Below, piece by piece: positions 17,934 to 26,485 of a DNA stretch of 64,000 nucleotides; within the stretch, counting starts at the first letter, position 1; every line of letters starts with the position of its first letter. Both the position numbers and the translations under genes were made by a program. The stretch comes from Eubacteriales bacterium. GTDB taxonomy: Bacteria; Bacillota; Clostridia; Oscillospirales; Butyricicoccaceae. The notes beneath the pieces are model-generated. The model did not search any database, was not told the DNA's origin, and saw nothing but the letters and a program-made list of their open reading frames with translations. The stretch lies in NCBI GenBank assembly GCA_030539335.1, contig JAUNSG010000005.1, forward strand, positions 124,001 through 188,000, written 5' to 3'.

Positions 17934-18930
17934 ACTCTTTCTGTTTGTAATTTGCGAGGGGATTGCGCTGGGCTGCATCTTTCATATTCGTGTCGTGAAT
18001 ATGTGTGTAGATCATCGTGGTATTGACATTTTCGTGGCCCAGTACATCCTGGAGTGTCCGGATATCCACACCATTCTGATACATCATAGTGGCCGCTGTG
18101 TGGCGCAGTTTATGGGCAGAAAACTTTGTCTCATCCAAACCGGCCTTTTGAATATATTTTTTTACCATATGTTCGACGGTCGTCTTGCGCATTCGGTTGC
18201 GGTTTCGGCTGACAAACAGCGCTTTCGAGGACTCACCGGGTTTGGTGGGGAGACGATGCGGGAGATAGGCGCTGATCGCGTCAATGCACGCCTCATTGAG
18301 ATATAAAATTCGCTCCTTGTTTCCCTTGCCGAGCACACGAATCTGCGCGCCGACAATATCTGTCGTATTTAATCCGACCAGTTCGGAGACACGCAATCCG
18401 CAGTTGAGGAACAACATCAGGATGCAATAGTCGCGCTCCTGAAACGGTCCATCGACCGCTTCCAGCAGGCGGACGCTTTCCTCTACCGTCAAATATTTGG
18501 GAAGAGACCGACGGATGGTCGGGTATTCCAAATTTTGCAACGGATTATTTTCAAGGACATGGGCTTTGTCCGTCAAATATTTAAAAAAGGAACGCAGTGC
18601 AGAAACTTTGCGCGCGCGGGAAGAAGCGATCAATCCAATCTCACTCGATTGACTATTTTGATGTTTGGGTCGTTCCTGAACGGTGTACATCAAAAAATTA
18701 TAGGCATCCGAAAGCGAAATGGAACGCAGAAAAGTTTCGTCGATATCCGAAATCGATATGTCAGAAAACACTACACCGTCATCCAGTCCGCGCTGCTGCT
18801 TGAGAAAACGGAAAAACATGCGAAGATCCAAATAGTATTCCTGCGCTGTTTTAGGTGATTTTCCTTTCACTGTATGCAGATACGCCAAAAAATCATTCAA
18901 AATCTGTGGCGACTGATCCTCAATTTTCAT
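17932..18930 (-). CDS. Tyrosine recombinase, XerC/XerD-like
   Basis: A 332-residue site-specific recombinase with a SAM-like N-terminal domain (LNDFLAYLHTVKGKSPKTAQEYYLDLRMFF) and a complete catalytic domain: the first Arg in LFLNCGLRVSELVGL, the HKLRHTAATMMY box, the LGHENVNTTMIYTH box with the second His and the nucleophilic Tyr. Length and lack of extra domains favour a housekeeping Xer-type role over a phage integrase. I see no att-like repeats next to it. The start at 18930 follows GGAAGGAGATG. It is divergent from the isethionate operon. Confidence 0.88.
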   Translation of the reverse strand: MKIEDQSPQILNDFLAYLHTVKGKSPKTAQEYYLDLRMFFRFLKQQRGLDDGVVFSDISISDIDETFLRSISLSDAYNFLMYTVQERPKHQNSQSSEIGLIASSRARKVSALRSFFKYLTDKAHVLENNPLQNLEYPTIRRSLPKYLTVEESVRLLEAVDGPFQERDYCILMLFLNCGLRVSELVGLNTTDIVGAQIRVLGKGNKERILYLNEACIDAISAYLPHRLPTKPGESSKALFVSRNRNRMRKTTVEHMVKKYIQKAGLDETKFSAHKLRHTAATMMYQNGVDIRTLQDVLGHENVNTTMIYTHIHDTNMKDAAQRNPLANYKQKE

Positions 18931-18958
18931 ACTCACATCTCCTTCCACGCCTGTCATT

Positions 18959-18987
18959 TATATAACATAGGATCAGGGAAAAATCAA
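18959..18987 (-). promoter_or_regulatory. Promoter of the recombinase gene
   Basis: On the - strand: TTGATT (18987-18982), 17 bp, TATATA (18964-18959), about 30 bp upstream of the start codon. Confidence 0.65.
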
Positions 18988-19102
18988 GTATACATTGCTC
19001 GAAATACTCGAAACAAGCAATCCAGAGCGGAAAGACAGAAATCTTTGTGACAAATAACCAATTAAATAAATATGTATATAGGAAAATAAATGAAAAAAAG
19101 CA

Positions 19103-19131
19103 TTGACAAATGGCAGGAGAGCGTGTATGAT
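19103..19131 (+). promoter_or_regulatory. Strong sigma-A promoter of the isethionate operon
   Basis: Consensus TTGACA (19103-19108), exactly 17 bp, TATGAT (19126-19131). It lies 61 bp upstream of the leader peptide and 260 bp upstream of the first transporter gene. The 460-bp gap between the recombinase and the binding protein holds this promoter, the leader ORF and the hairpin region. Confidence 0.88.
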
Positions 19132-19191
19132 AAGACATAGATTTTAAACCAATAAATTCAGTAGGAATATAAGTTAAAAGGAGGGCGCGTC

Positions 19192-19236
19192 ATGAAGGTC
19201 ATGCGATGTCGAATGTGTTTCCATACAATAGAATAA
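19192..19236 (+). CDS. Cys/Met-rich leader peptide (14 aa)
   Basis: A short ORF, MKVMRCRMCFHTIE, that begins 8-9 nt after a near-perfect ribosome site (AAAAGGAGGG). Three Met and two Cys, all sulfur amino acids, make up 5 of its 14 residues, and both Cys codons (TGT) follow or precede rare CGA Arg codons. It sits between a strong promoter and a sulfonate operon, with a structured region after its stop. This is the layout of a translation-coupled attenuator that senses cysteine and/or methionine supply. Function is inferred; no homologue is known to me. Confidence 0.65.
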   Translation: MKVMRCRMCFHTIE

Positions 19237-19294
19237 TCTCTTCATTGTTTAACCGAAACGTTCGTGCATGGAAAATGCAGAACCATAGATCGGT

Positions 19295-19339
19295 AGGGCA
19301 TTGAATTGCTCTGCTATTTTTATGCCTAAATCAGAGCAA
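19295..19339 (+). promoter_or_regulatory. Possible attenuator: two mutually exclusive hairpins
   Basis: Hairpin A pairs TTGCTCTG (19306-19313) with CAGAGCAA (19332-19339). Hairpin B pairs GGCAT (19297-19301) with ATGCC (19322-19326). Each uses sequence inside the loop span of the other, so they cannot form together. A smaller TGCAT/ATGCA hairpin (19265-19279) lies before them. No clear T run follows hairpin A, so it is not a classic terminator. Confidence 0.4.
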
Positions 19340-19390
19340 CATCATTTTACAGGCAGCACTACAATTTATTTTGACATGAGAAGGAGCACT

Positions 19391-20419
19391 ATGATGAATA
19401 CGAAAATTTTCAAAAGAATCCTTGCCGTAACGCTGACGGGCATTGTTGCAACAGCAGCACTTGCGGGATGCGGCGGCAATGCAGGTACGTCGGAAGCAGG
19501 CAGCGCAGGTACAGCTGCTTCCTCGACAGAAGAAACCGTTGTACGCATCGGCGCCCAGCCATTCCCGCTGTATACTCCAATTTACGTCGCGCATGAGCGT
19601 GGGTATTTACAGGAAGAGCTGGAAGCGGTAGGAGCCTCCTACACCTGGGATGAATTCCAGTCCGGACCGCTGGTCAATGAAGCTGTTGCAGCCGGAGAAG
19701 AGGATGTCGGATTCATGGCGGATCTGCCGGCTATTATCGCAAAATCCACCGGACAGAACATTGAAATCGTCTCCAATGTGGCTTATGGAGAACAGGCACT
19801 GGCCGTATTGATTCCGACAGATTCTGACATCAGCAGTGTGGCCGACCTCAAGGGCAAGACGATCGGATACGCTACCGGTTCCTATGCGCAGCATTTGCTG
19901 GCGCTCCTGCTGGAAGGCGAGGGCCTGACGCTGGATGATGTTCAGTCGGTCAATCTGGGAGCTGGCGACCAGCCGGCTGCTCTGGCAAACGGTGAAGTGG
20001 ATGCCATTGTCATTTGGGAACAGTATATTTCTCAGCTCACCTCCGAGGGTACCGCAAAGGTATTGGCCGACGGAACCGGTATTAAAAAGGGCAACATGAT
20101 CACCTATTTTGTAAGCGATTATGCGCAGGAACATCCGGAAATTGTTGAAGCGTATATCAAGGCACTGAATCGTGCGGATGAAGATTTGCAGTCCGATCCG
20201 GCCGGCTGCGCTGCGGATGTTGCCGAGGATTTCAACGTTTCCCCGGAGCTGATGGAGCAGATTATTGAAAAATTCACCTTTAAAACAGCTTTGGATGAGG
20301 ACGACATCAAGGAGATAACTTCGGTCAAGGACTTTTCTCTGGATGCAGGAATCATTCAGAACGATGTTGATATCGACAGCTTTATCAATACGCAATATCT
20401 CGAGGAAGTAAATAACTAA
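19391..20419 (+). CDS. Sulfonate-type ABC transporter substrate-binding lipoprotein
   Basis: A 342-residue SsuA/TauA-type (NMT1-like) binding protein. It has a lipoprotein signal peptide with lipobox LAGC, then the family opening VVRIGAQPFPLYTPIYVAHERGYLQEEL, PLVNEAVAAGEEDVGFMADLPAIIA, and DLKGKTIGYATGSYAQHLLALLLEGEGL. The start is ATG 19391 (or 19394) after AAGGAG; an in-frame extension upstream would run through the hairpin region and lacks a ribosome site. As first gene of a run ending in isethionate lyase genes, its ligand is probably isethionate or a related short sulfonate. Confidence 0.9.
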   Translation: MMNTKIFKRILAVTLTGIVATAALAGCGGNAGTSEAGSAGTAASSTEETVVRIGAQPFPLYTPIYVAHERGYLQEELEAVGASYTWDEFQSGPLVNEAVAAGEEDVGFMADLPAIIAKSTGQNIEIVSNVAYGEQALAVLIPTDSDISSVADLKGKTIGYATGSYAQHLLALLLEGEGLTLDDVQSVNLGAGDQPAALANGEVDAIVIWEQYISQLTSEGTAKVLADGTGIKKGNMITYFVSDYAQEHPEIVEAYIKALNRADEDLQSDPAGCAADVAEDFNVSPELMEQIIEKFTFKTALDEDDIKEITSVKDFSLDAGIIQNDVDIDSFINTQYLEEVNN

Positions 20420-20488
20420 TCATACCATATGCCATTCGGATGTGATGCGGTTTCCGCATCACATTCCGCCGAATTCAGGAGGGGAACT

Positions 20489-21259
20489 ATGAATCAGAGA
20501 AATACTGTCCGAAAAGGACTGGGACACTGGGTGCTTTATTTTACACTTGTGATCCTCATACTAGCTGCTTGGGAATCGGCGGACATGGCTGGAATGCTTC
20601 ATGCGTATACGTTGCCACCGTTGAAAACCATTGTTGCAACGGCAGTTGAATATGCACAGAAGGGCGCACTGCTCAATAACATTATTGTCAGTCTGATCCG
20701 CGTCTTAGAAGGCTTTGCGATTGCGTTGGTCGCGGGTTTTGTACTTGGTGTGTTGGTCTCCGTATTCCCACGCTTTGAGACATTTACCGATCTGCTGATT
20801 CAGATTATCCGTCCAATTCCACCGATCGCATGGATTCCGCTGGCCATTCTCTGGTTTGGCATCGGACAGAGCTCAAAGGTGTTCATCATTTTTCTCGGTG
20901 CCTTTTTTCCGATTTTCGTCAATACCGTAGACGGAATTAAAAACATTGACAAACGCTACTATGAGCTGGTAGAGGTGTATGAGGTACCAAAGTTAGAGAT
21001 GATCCGCAAGATCACGATACCGGGTGCTTTGCCCTCCATCACGACAGGAATTCGTCTTGGTCTGGGAAATGCCTGGGTTTGCGTGGTAGCTGCGGAAATG
21101 ATTGGTGCCACCAGCGGCGTTGGATTCATGCTGGCGGATGGCCGGAGTCTTTCCCGTCCGGATGTGGTTATTCTCGGTATGCTGATTGTCGGAATTTTTG
21201 GAAAACTGATGGATGATGTTCTGAAGATAATCCGAGAAAGAATCATTACCTGGAATTGA
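20489..21259 (+). CDS. Sulfonate-type ABC transporter permease
   Basis: A 256-residue inner-membrane permease of the SsuC/TauC class with about six hydrophobic segments. The EAA loop that contacts the ATPase is visible as ELVEVYEVPKLEMIRKITIPGALPSITTGIRLGLGNAW, and the family segment IRPIPPIAWIPLAILWFGIGQSSKVFIIFLG is well conserved. Start ATG 20489 follows AGGAGGGG. It pairs with the adjacent binding protein and ATPase. Confidence 0.93.
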   Translation: MNQRNTVRKGLGHWVLYFTLVILILAAWESADMAGMLHAYTLPPLKTIVATAVEYAQKGALLNNIIVSLIRVLEGFAIALVAGFVLGVLVSVFPRFETFTDLLIQIIRPIPPIAWIPLAILWFGIGQSSKVFIIFLGAFFPIFVNTVDGIKNIDKRYYELVEVYEVPKLEMIRKITIPGALPSITTGIRLGLGNAWVCVVAAEMIGATSGVGFMLADGRSLSRPDVVILGMLIVGIFGKLMDDVLKIIRERIITWN

Positions 21260-21275
21260 GAGGCGAGGCACAGCG

Positions 21276-22046
21276 ATGAGCAACAATTTAGTAGAAATCA
21301 GAAACTTGACAAAGACTTTTACCGCACAGGAAACGACAGTCACTGCACTGGAAGAGATCAATTTAGACATTGAAGAGGGGAGCTTTGTCTCAATCATCGG
21401 CGGAAGCGGATGTGGAAAAAGCACCATGCTTCGGATTATTGGCGGTTTGGAAACCGAATACCAGGGCGATGTACGATTTGATGGAAAACCGATTGTCGGA
21501 CCATCGAGAGAGAAAGGCTTTATTTTTCAGGATCATCGGCTGCTTCCGTGGCTGTCGGTAAAGGAAAATATTCGGTTCAGTTTACCCCAGGAGTTAAAAA
21601 AAGATGACGACCTGATCCAGCATAATTTGGAGCTGGTCGGTTTGCGTGGGTTTGAACAGGCTCTGCCCAAACAGCTTTCCGGCGGTATGGCGCAGCGCGT
21701 TGCCATCGCTCGCGCGCTGGCAAACAAGCCACAGATCCTACTGTTGGATGAACCGTTTGGTGCACTGGATGCCATTACCAAGGTTCATTTACAGGAGCAG
21801 ATGCTGCGGATCTGGAAGCAGGAAAAGATTACAATGGTGATTGTAACGCATGACATCGATGAGGCGGTTTATCTGGGACAAAAGGTAGTCGTCATGACAC
21901 CCCGTCCCGGACGGATCAAACGAATTCAAACGATCGATTTGGGTACTCCCCGCCGCCGGACCGGATCGGTCTTTACCCGCGTAAGGGATGAAATCTACCG
22001 GGAATTCTTCGAGGAGACCCCGGTTCCCTTTGTACCCAGCATCTGA
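21276..22046 (+). CDS. Sulfonate-type ABC transporter ATPase
   Basis: A 256-residue SsuB/TauB-type ATPase. All ABC motifs are intact: Walker A IGGSGCGKSTML, Q-loop IFQDHRLLPWLSV, signature LSGGMAQRVAIARAL, Walker B ILLLDEPFGALD, and H-loop VTHDIDEAVYL. The C-terminal PRPGRIKR is typical of nitrate/sulfonate/taurine systems. It powers uptake by the two preceding gene products, 16 nt after the permease stop and 37 nt before islA. Confidence 0.95.
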   Translation: MSNNLVEIRNLTKTFTAQETTVTALEEINLDIEEGSFVSIIGGSGCGKSTMLRIIGGLETEYQGDVRFDGKPIVGPSREKGFIFQDHRLLPWLSVKENIRFSLPQELKKDDDLIQHNLELVGLRGFEQALPKQLSGGMAQRVAIARALANKPQILLLDEPFGALDAITKVHLQEQMLRIWKQEKITMVIVTHDIDEAVYLGQKVVVMTPRPGRIKRIQTIDLGTPRRRTGSVFTRVRDEIYREFFEETPVPFVPSI

Positions 22047-22083
22047 TTTTTCATTGAGATATCACAAGAGAGGAGCATATTAT

Positions 22084-24564
22084 ATGTCATTGATATATTC
22101 TCCGCAGGAGAAACGAATTCAGGAAGAAATTGCACACAACAACGTGGTAGCGTTTGGCAGCAGCAATCGGCCACTGCAGATTTTGCGATCCATTCGGGAG
22201 GCAAAGCCACAGATTGATATCGAGCGCGGCCTGTATTTTACCCAGTCCTTTCGTGAGACAGAGGGGCAGCCGCTGAATCTCCGATGGGCAAAGGCGCTGA
22301 TGCATTACGCTAAGAACACAACCGTATATATTGATGACAACCAATTATTGGTTGGCCGCAGCGGTAAACAGGGTCGATACGGCATTTTGTATCCGGAGCT
22401 TGACGGAAATATTTATGGAGAGGTACTGAGTAAGATTTCCACGCGCAGCAACTCGCCGTTTGATATTTCACCGGAGGAAATCCGTATTGTATCCGAGGAG
22501 ATTTCCCCCTATTGGGTTGGCAAGACATTTCATGAAAACTTCGCCAAATCGCTGACCGAAGATACCACAAAATTGACGTATAATAACGACGCAGAGCTGA
22601 CGTCCCGCTATATTGTCAATGAGACAGCATCGTTCCGTTCGTCCCTGCAATGGGTACACGATTACGAAATTGTTATGGAGAAGGGCTTCCGCGGAATCAA
22701 GGAAGAGGCGGAGCAGCGTCTGGCGGAACTGGACGAATACAGCCCGATCGACTATACGGAAAAGAAACCGTTTTTGGAGGCAACCATTCTCACCTGTGAT
22801 GCAATTGTATTGTGGGCAAATCGTCATGCCGATCTGGCCGAGAAGCTGGCTGCACAGGAGACCAATGAAAAGCGCAAGGCAGAACTGCTGAAAATCGCAG
22901 AAAATTGCCGCTATGTACCTGAAAACCCGCCGCGCACGTTCTATGAGGCAATGCAGGCACAGTGGTTTACACAGATGTTCTCCCGTATTGAACAGAAAAC
23001 CGGTACGATCATCTCCAACGGACGTATGGATCAATACCTCTACCCGTTCTATAAAAAGGATATCGAAGCAGGCCTGATAACCGATGCGGAAGTGCAGGAA
23101 CTGTTCGAATGCATGTGGGTTGCTATGGCGCAGTTTATCGATCTGTATCTTTCGGAGACCGGCGGTGCATTCAACGAAGGATATGCCCATTGGGAAGCAG
23201 TCACAATCGGCGGCCAGACAAAGAATGGGCAGGATGCGACCAATGAACTGACCTATATTCTCCTGAAATCCAAGAGAGAATTCCCCTTGAATTATCCCGA
23301 TCTGGCAGCGCGTGTCCACGCGAGAAGCCCCAAACGCTATCTGTATCAAATCGCAGAAACGGTTAAGGCCGGCGAGGGCTTCCCGAAGCTGTTAAATGAC
23401 GAAGATATCATTCCGCTGCTTCTGTCCAAGGGGGCAACGTTTGAGGAGGCATACGACTACAGTGTTTCCGGCTGTGCCGAGTGCCGTATGCCAAATAGGG
23501 ATACCTATACCAGCCCGAATGCCTATATTAACTTTGCAGCCGCGCTGGAGATGGTGATATACAATGGCAGGATGAAGAAATATGGCGATGAACTGCTCGG
23601 TCTGGAGACCGGAAATTTTGAGGATTTCCAGTCGTTTGACGAGATTTTGGATGCCTATCTCAAGCAGGCAAGAAACTTCATCAAGCACGCCTTTATTCAG
23701 CAGCATGAGATTATCCGTCTGCGTGCCCAGCACTTTGCCAGCCCGTTGGGTTCTGCACTTCACAAGCTGTGCCGGAACACTTATACCGACCTGCATCAGC
23801 CTAAAATTGAAGGCGGCATTGATCTGGGATATTTCGAGTATATGGGCTTTGCGACAGTCATTGACTCGCTGTCCGCGATAAAGAAGGTTGTTTTTGAGGA
23901 TCAGACCATTACGCTGGCGCAGTTAAAAGAAGCATTGGAGCACAATTTTGAGGGATACGAGCGCATTCGTCAGCTGATGCGGAATGCCCCGGCCTATGGA
24001 AATGATGATCCGTACACCGATGAGCTGGGTAAGCTGCTGGATCGTGACGGCCAGGAATTCTCGCAGAAATACGGCAATCAGCTCGGTGTCCATATGGATC
24101 TGCGCATCGTTCCGTTCACCTCCCATGTCCCGTTTGGCAAGGTAGTCAGCGCGACACCCAATGGACGGTATGCCTATATCCCGCTGTCCGATGGATCATC
24201 TGCATCCCAGGGAGCCGATCGCAACGGCCCAACCGCCATTTTGCTGTCGAACTATGCGACCAAGAACTATGACCGCATTGAGCATGCCGGCCGCCTGATT
24301 AATATCAAGCTGAGCCCGTCCTGTGTCAAGGGAAGGGAGGGAACCGAAAAGCTGGTCCAGTTTATCGAAGCGTGGCGTGATTTAAAATTGTGGCACATTC
24401 AGTTTAATGTCCTGAATACAGAAACCCTGCGCGAAGCACAGAAACACCCGGAGCAGTACCGTAATCTACTCGTACGCATTGCCGGTTACAGTGCATACTT
24501 TACGGAACTGACCAAGGATCTGCAGGATGATCTCATTTCGAGAACAGAGCATGAAGCCGTATAA
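22084..24564 (+). CDS. islA: Isethionate sulfite-lyase (glycyl radical enzyme)
   Basis: Cleaves the C-S bond of isethionate to acetaldehyde and sulfite by radical chemistry. The 826-residue protein has the PFL-like fold with radical Gly801 in RIAGYSAYF and catalytic Cys464 with Glu466 in SGCAEC. From memory, the active site of Bilophila IslA uses Arg189, Gln193, Cys468, Glu470, Arg678 and Phe682 in an 830-residue protein. Codon counting here gives Arg185, Gln189, Cys464, Glu466, Arg674 and Phe678, all shifted by 4, which strongly supports isethionate over choline, glycerol, propanediol or pyruvate as substrate. Start ATG 22084 follows AGAGGAG. The activase gene overlaps the 3' end, and a sulfonate transporter lies upstream. 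Confidence 0.9.
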   Translation: MSLIYSPQEKRIQEEIAHNNVVAFGSSNRPLQILRSIREAKPQIDIERGLYFTQSFRETEGQPLNLRWAKALMHYAKNTTVYIDDNQLLVGRSGKQGRYGILYPELDGNIYGEVLSKISTRSNSPFDISPEEIRIVSEEISPYWVGKTFHENFAKSLTEDTTKLTYNNDAELTSRYIVNETASFRSSLQWVHDYEIVMEKGFRGIKEEAEQRLAELDEYSPIDYTEKKPFLEATILTCDAIVLWANRHADLAEKLAAQETNEKRKAELLKIAENCRYVPENPPRTFYEAMQAQWFTQMFSRIEQKTGTIISNGRMDQYLYPFYKKDIEAGLITDAEVQELFECMWVAMAQFIDLYLSETGGAFNEGYAHWEAVTIGGQTKNGQDATNELTYILLKSKREFPLNYPDLAARVHARSPKRYLYQIAETVKAGEGFPKLLNDEDIIPLLLSKGATFEEAYDYSVSGCAECRMPNRDTYTSPNAYINFAAALEMVIYNGRMKKYGDELLGLETGNFEDFQSFDEILDAYLKQARNFIKHAFIQQHEIIRLRAQHFASPLGSALHKLCRNTYTDLHQPKIEGGIDLGYFEYMGFATVIDSLSAIKKVVFEDQTITLAQLKEALEHNFEGYERIRQLMRNAPAYGNDDPYTDELGKLLDRDGQEFSQKYGNQLGVHMDLRIVPFTSHVPFGKVVSATPNGRYAYIPLSDGSSASQGADRNGPTAILLSNYATKNYDRIEHAGRLINIKLSPSCVKGREGTEKLVQFIEAWRDLKLWHIQFNVLNTETLREAQKHPEQYRNLLVRIAGYSAYFTELTKDLQDDLISRTEHEAV

Positions 24565-25468
24565 CCGCAGAGAAAAATCACAGACCGATCTTGTTTTCAA
24601 TATCCAGCATTACTCCCTTCATGACGGCAGCGGCATCCGGACAATTATCTTTTTAAAAGGATGCCCGCTCCGCTGTCGATGGTGCTGCAATCCGGAATCG
24701 CAAAATCCAAACCGAGAACTGTTCTATTCTGCCGACAAATGCATTGGACAGAGGGAATGTGCACAATGTGCGTTGATCTGCTCGGAAAGTGCGATTTCCT
24801 TTGCGGAGGATTCCTCCAAAGCTTCTATTTCCTTTTCCTCCTGCAGCAACTGCCTGCGGTGTGCTATGGGATGTCCGTCCAAGGCGCTTACCATCCAGGG
24901 TGAGTCCTATAGTGTAGCGGAACTGGCGGATCTTGTCGAACGGGACAGCATCTTTTTCCAGAGTGGCAATGGTGGGCTCACAGTCAGTGGCGGAGAACCA
25001 CTGTCGCACATCGATTTTCTGGAAGCGCTGCTGGCGGAAACACAGGATCGCTATATCGATACCGCGATTGAGACCTGCGGATGCGCCCCGTATGAATCTC
25101 TACGCCGGGCAGCAGAGCATTTGGATCAAATTTTATTTGATATTAAATCCATGGATTCTCAAAAGCATAAGGAATATACGGGGCAGGGGAATGAACAGAT
25201 CGTAGAAAACTTTCTTCGATTGTGCGAGGAATTTCCTGACTTGCCAAAAAAAGTGCGTACCCCCGTCATTCCTGGCTTCAATGATACTGCTGAGGAGATT
25301 GATGCAATTCGGAAATTTTTACAGGGGAAGCCAAGGGTCACCTATGAACCTCTCCGCTACCACAGCTTTGGCAGGGGAAAGTATGCTGCATTGGGACGGA
25401 CGTACCCGATGGGCGATGCCTCGCTGAGTGAAGAACGGTTCCGTGAAATAATCGATGCAGGTGGCTGA
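24551..25468 (+). CDS. islB: Glycyl-radical enzyme activase of IslA
   Basis: Radical SAM enzyme that installs the glycyl radical on IslA. The 305-residue protein has the CxxxCxxC cluster motif in KGCPLRCRWCCNPES, a two-cluster ferredoxin insert (CIGQRECAQCALIC and CSNCLRCAMGCPSKAL), SGGEP for SAM binding, and AIETCGCAP and LFDIKSMD blocks, as in activases of the CutD/IslB type. I place the start at ATG 24551, a 14-nt overlap with islA; the ribosome site is weak, which suggests translational coupling. Confidence 0.92.
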   Translation: MKPYNRREKSQTDLVFNIQHYSLHDGSGIRTIIFLKGCPLRCRWCCNPESQNPNRELFYSADKCIGQRECAQCALICSESAISFAEDSSKASISFSSCSNCLRCAMGCPSKALTIQGESYSVAELADLVERDSIFFQSGNGGLTVSGGEPLSHIDFLEALLAETQDRYIDTAIETCGCAPYESLRRAAEHLDQILFDIKSMDSQKHKEYTGQGNEQIVENFLRLCEEFPDLPKKVRTPVIPGFNDTAEEIDAIRKFLQGKPRVTYEPLRYHSFGRGKYAALGRTYPMGDASLSEERFREIIDAGG

Positions 25469-25470
25469 CG

Positions 25471-26232
25471 ATGCTGCTTTGTATCTTTGGCGCAAATTTA
25501 TTGGTTGGAATATGTATTGGTCTCACGGGAATTGGATTTATGCTCCCGATGTTTTATCTTCTCGCCGTGCATATGACAACCTCTGAGGCAATGGCATTTA
25601 GCTTCTGTGCGTTCCTTGTATCCGGCATGCTTTCCACGGTTGCATTTTACCGAAAGAATGCGGTCGATTTCCGCATCGGAACATGGATCTCCGTGGGCAG
25701 TGTTATTGGAACGATGGCGGGAGTAACGGTCAATCTATTGCTCCCGCCATCAACTGTAAAAACGATCCTGTATAGTACCGTTCTGCTGTCGGGTATCTCA
25801 ATTTTTCTTCCCCAAAAGGCCAATCGTGATACTCACATTGGATTTTTGGGAACATGGTCCATCTCACATGTCGTAATTTGTATCGCAATAGGTGTGGTAA
25901 CCGGCTGTATTTGTTCCGCAGCGGGTGCAGGAGGGCCGATTCTTGTCATCCCAATTCTATCGATTCTCGGCATGCCAATCCACAAAGTGATTGGAACGGC
26001 GATGTATAACTCGATTTTCCTTTCGTTATTTGCATTTCCGCGCTATTTCCTCGCTGCTGGCGGCACAGAGATGGTATATTTTGCGTGGATTCCGGTTCTT
26101 CTTATCCTGTTTGGAGCCGGTGTTTTAATCGGAAGCCGTTATGCCTTCCGCATGAATCAAACCAAACTAAAGCGGACAATTGCTGTTTTGTGTGTTGGCA
26201 TTGCAGTGTGGAAGCTGATCGGACATGGCTGA
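25471..26232 (+). CDS. TSUP (TauE/SafE) family membrane exporter
   Basis: A 253-residue membrane protein of the TauE/SafE/YfcA family, with roughly eight hydrophobic segments. Typical blocks are IGLTGIGFMLPMFYLLAVHMTTSEAMAFSF in the first half and the repeat-related GVVTGCICSAAGAGGPILVIPILSILGMPIHKVIGTAMYNS in the second. TauE-type proteins export sulfite or sulfoacetate in sulfonate-degrading bacteria. It begins 2 nt after islB, so export of the sulfite released by IslA is the most economical role; uptake of another sulfur anion is the alternative. Confidence 0.88.
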   Translation: MLLCIFGANLLVGICIGLTGIGFMLPMFYLLAVHMTTSEAMAFSFCAFLVSGMLSTVAFYRKNAVDFRIGTWISVGSVIGTMAGVTVNLLLPPSTVKTILYSTVLLSGISIFLPQKANRDTHIGFLGTWSISHVVICIAIGVVTGCICSAAGAGGPILVIPILSILGMPIHKVIGTAMYNSIFLSLFAFPRYFLAAGGTEMVYFAWIPVLLILFGAGVLIGSRYAFRMNQTKLKRTIAVLCVGIAVWKLIGHG

Positions 26233-26260
26233 GCCCCGACGTTTCACGGAGAAGGAGGGA

Positions 26261-26443
26261 ATGTCTTTGCCAAACAAAAAACAGGCCGAGCGGCCTGCCG
26301 TTACGGAAAACCAACTTCGCTATATTCAGGAAATCGCTAAGGACATCCAATATGGAACGATTACTTTGGTATTTCAGGATGGCATTTTGGTTCAGGTTGA
26401 CCGGTATGAAAAGAAGCGTATCCCACGGGAACAAGACCATTGA
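26261..26443 (+). CDS. yezD: YezD family small protein (DUF2292)
   Basis: A 60-residue protein with the DUF2292 core: I-x-x-IQYGTITLVFQDGILVQVDRYEKKR. These proteins occur with sulfur-assimilation genes in Firmicutes, and their biochemical role is unsettled. I prefer the start at 26261, preceded by GAAGGAGGGA, over an upstream ATG (26225) that overlaps the exporter gene. Its position between a sulfite exporter and a trans-sulfuration-type enzyme fits a sulfur role. Confidence 0.8.
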   Translation: MSLPNKKQAERPAVTENQLRYIQEIAKDIQYGTITLVFQDGILVQVDRYEKKRIPREQDH

Positions 26444-26485
26444 GCTGGACATAAAACCGCTCTTGTACAATAAGGAGATCGAACG

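Noticed and set aside
17932..18930. Integrase of a mobile element carrying the isethionate operon
   Set aside because: The recombinase is of short Xer type with no flanking repeats, excisionase, tRNA target or composition change near it.
19301..19390. Longer N-terminus for the sulfonate-binding lipoprotein
   Set aside because: It would place 30 residues before the signal peptide and run through the hairpin region; AAGGAG favours ATG 19391.
22084..24564. Pyruvate formate-lyase or choline trimethylamine-lyase as identity of the glycyl-radical enzyme
   Set aside because: PFL has adjacent cysteines (CC), absent here. The residue set, sulfonate transporter and TSUP exporter fit isethionate lyase better than choline lyase; no microcompartment or choline genes are present.
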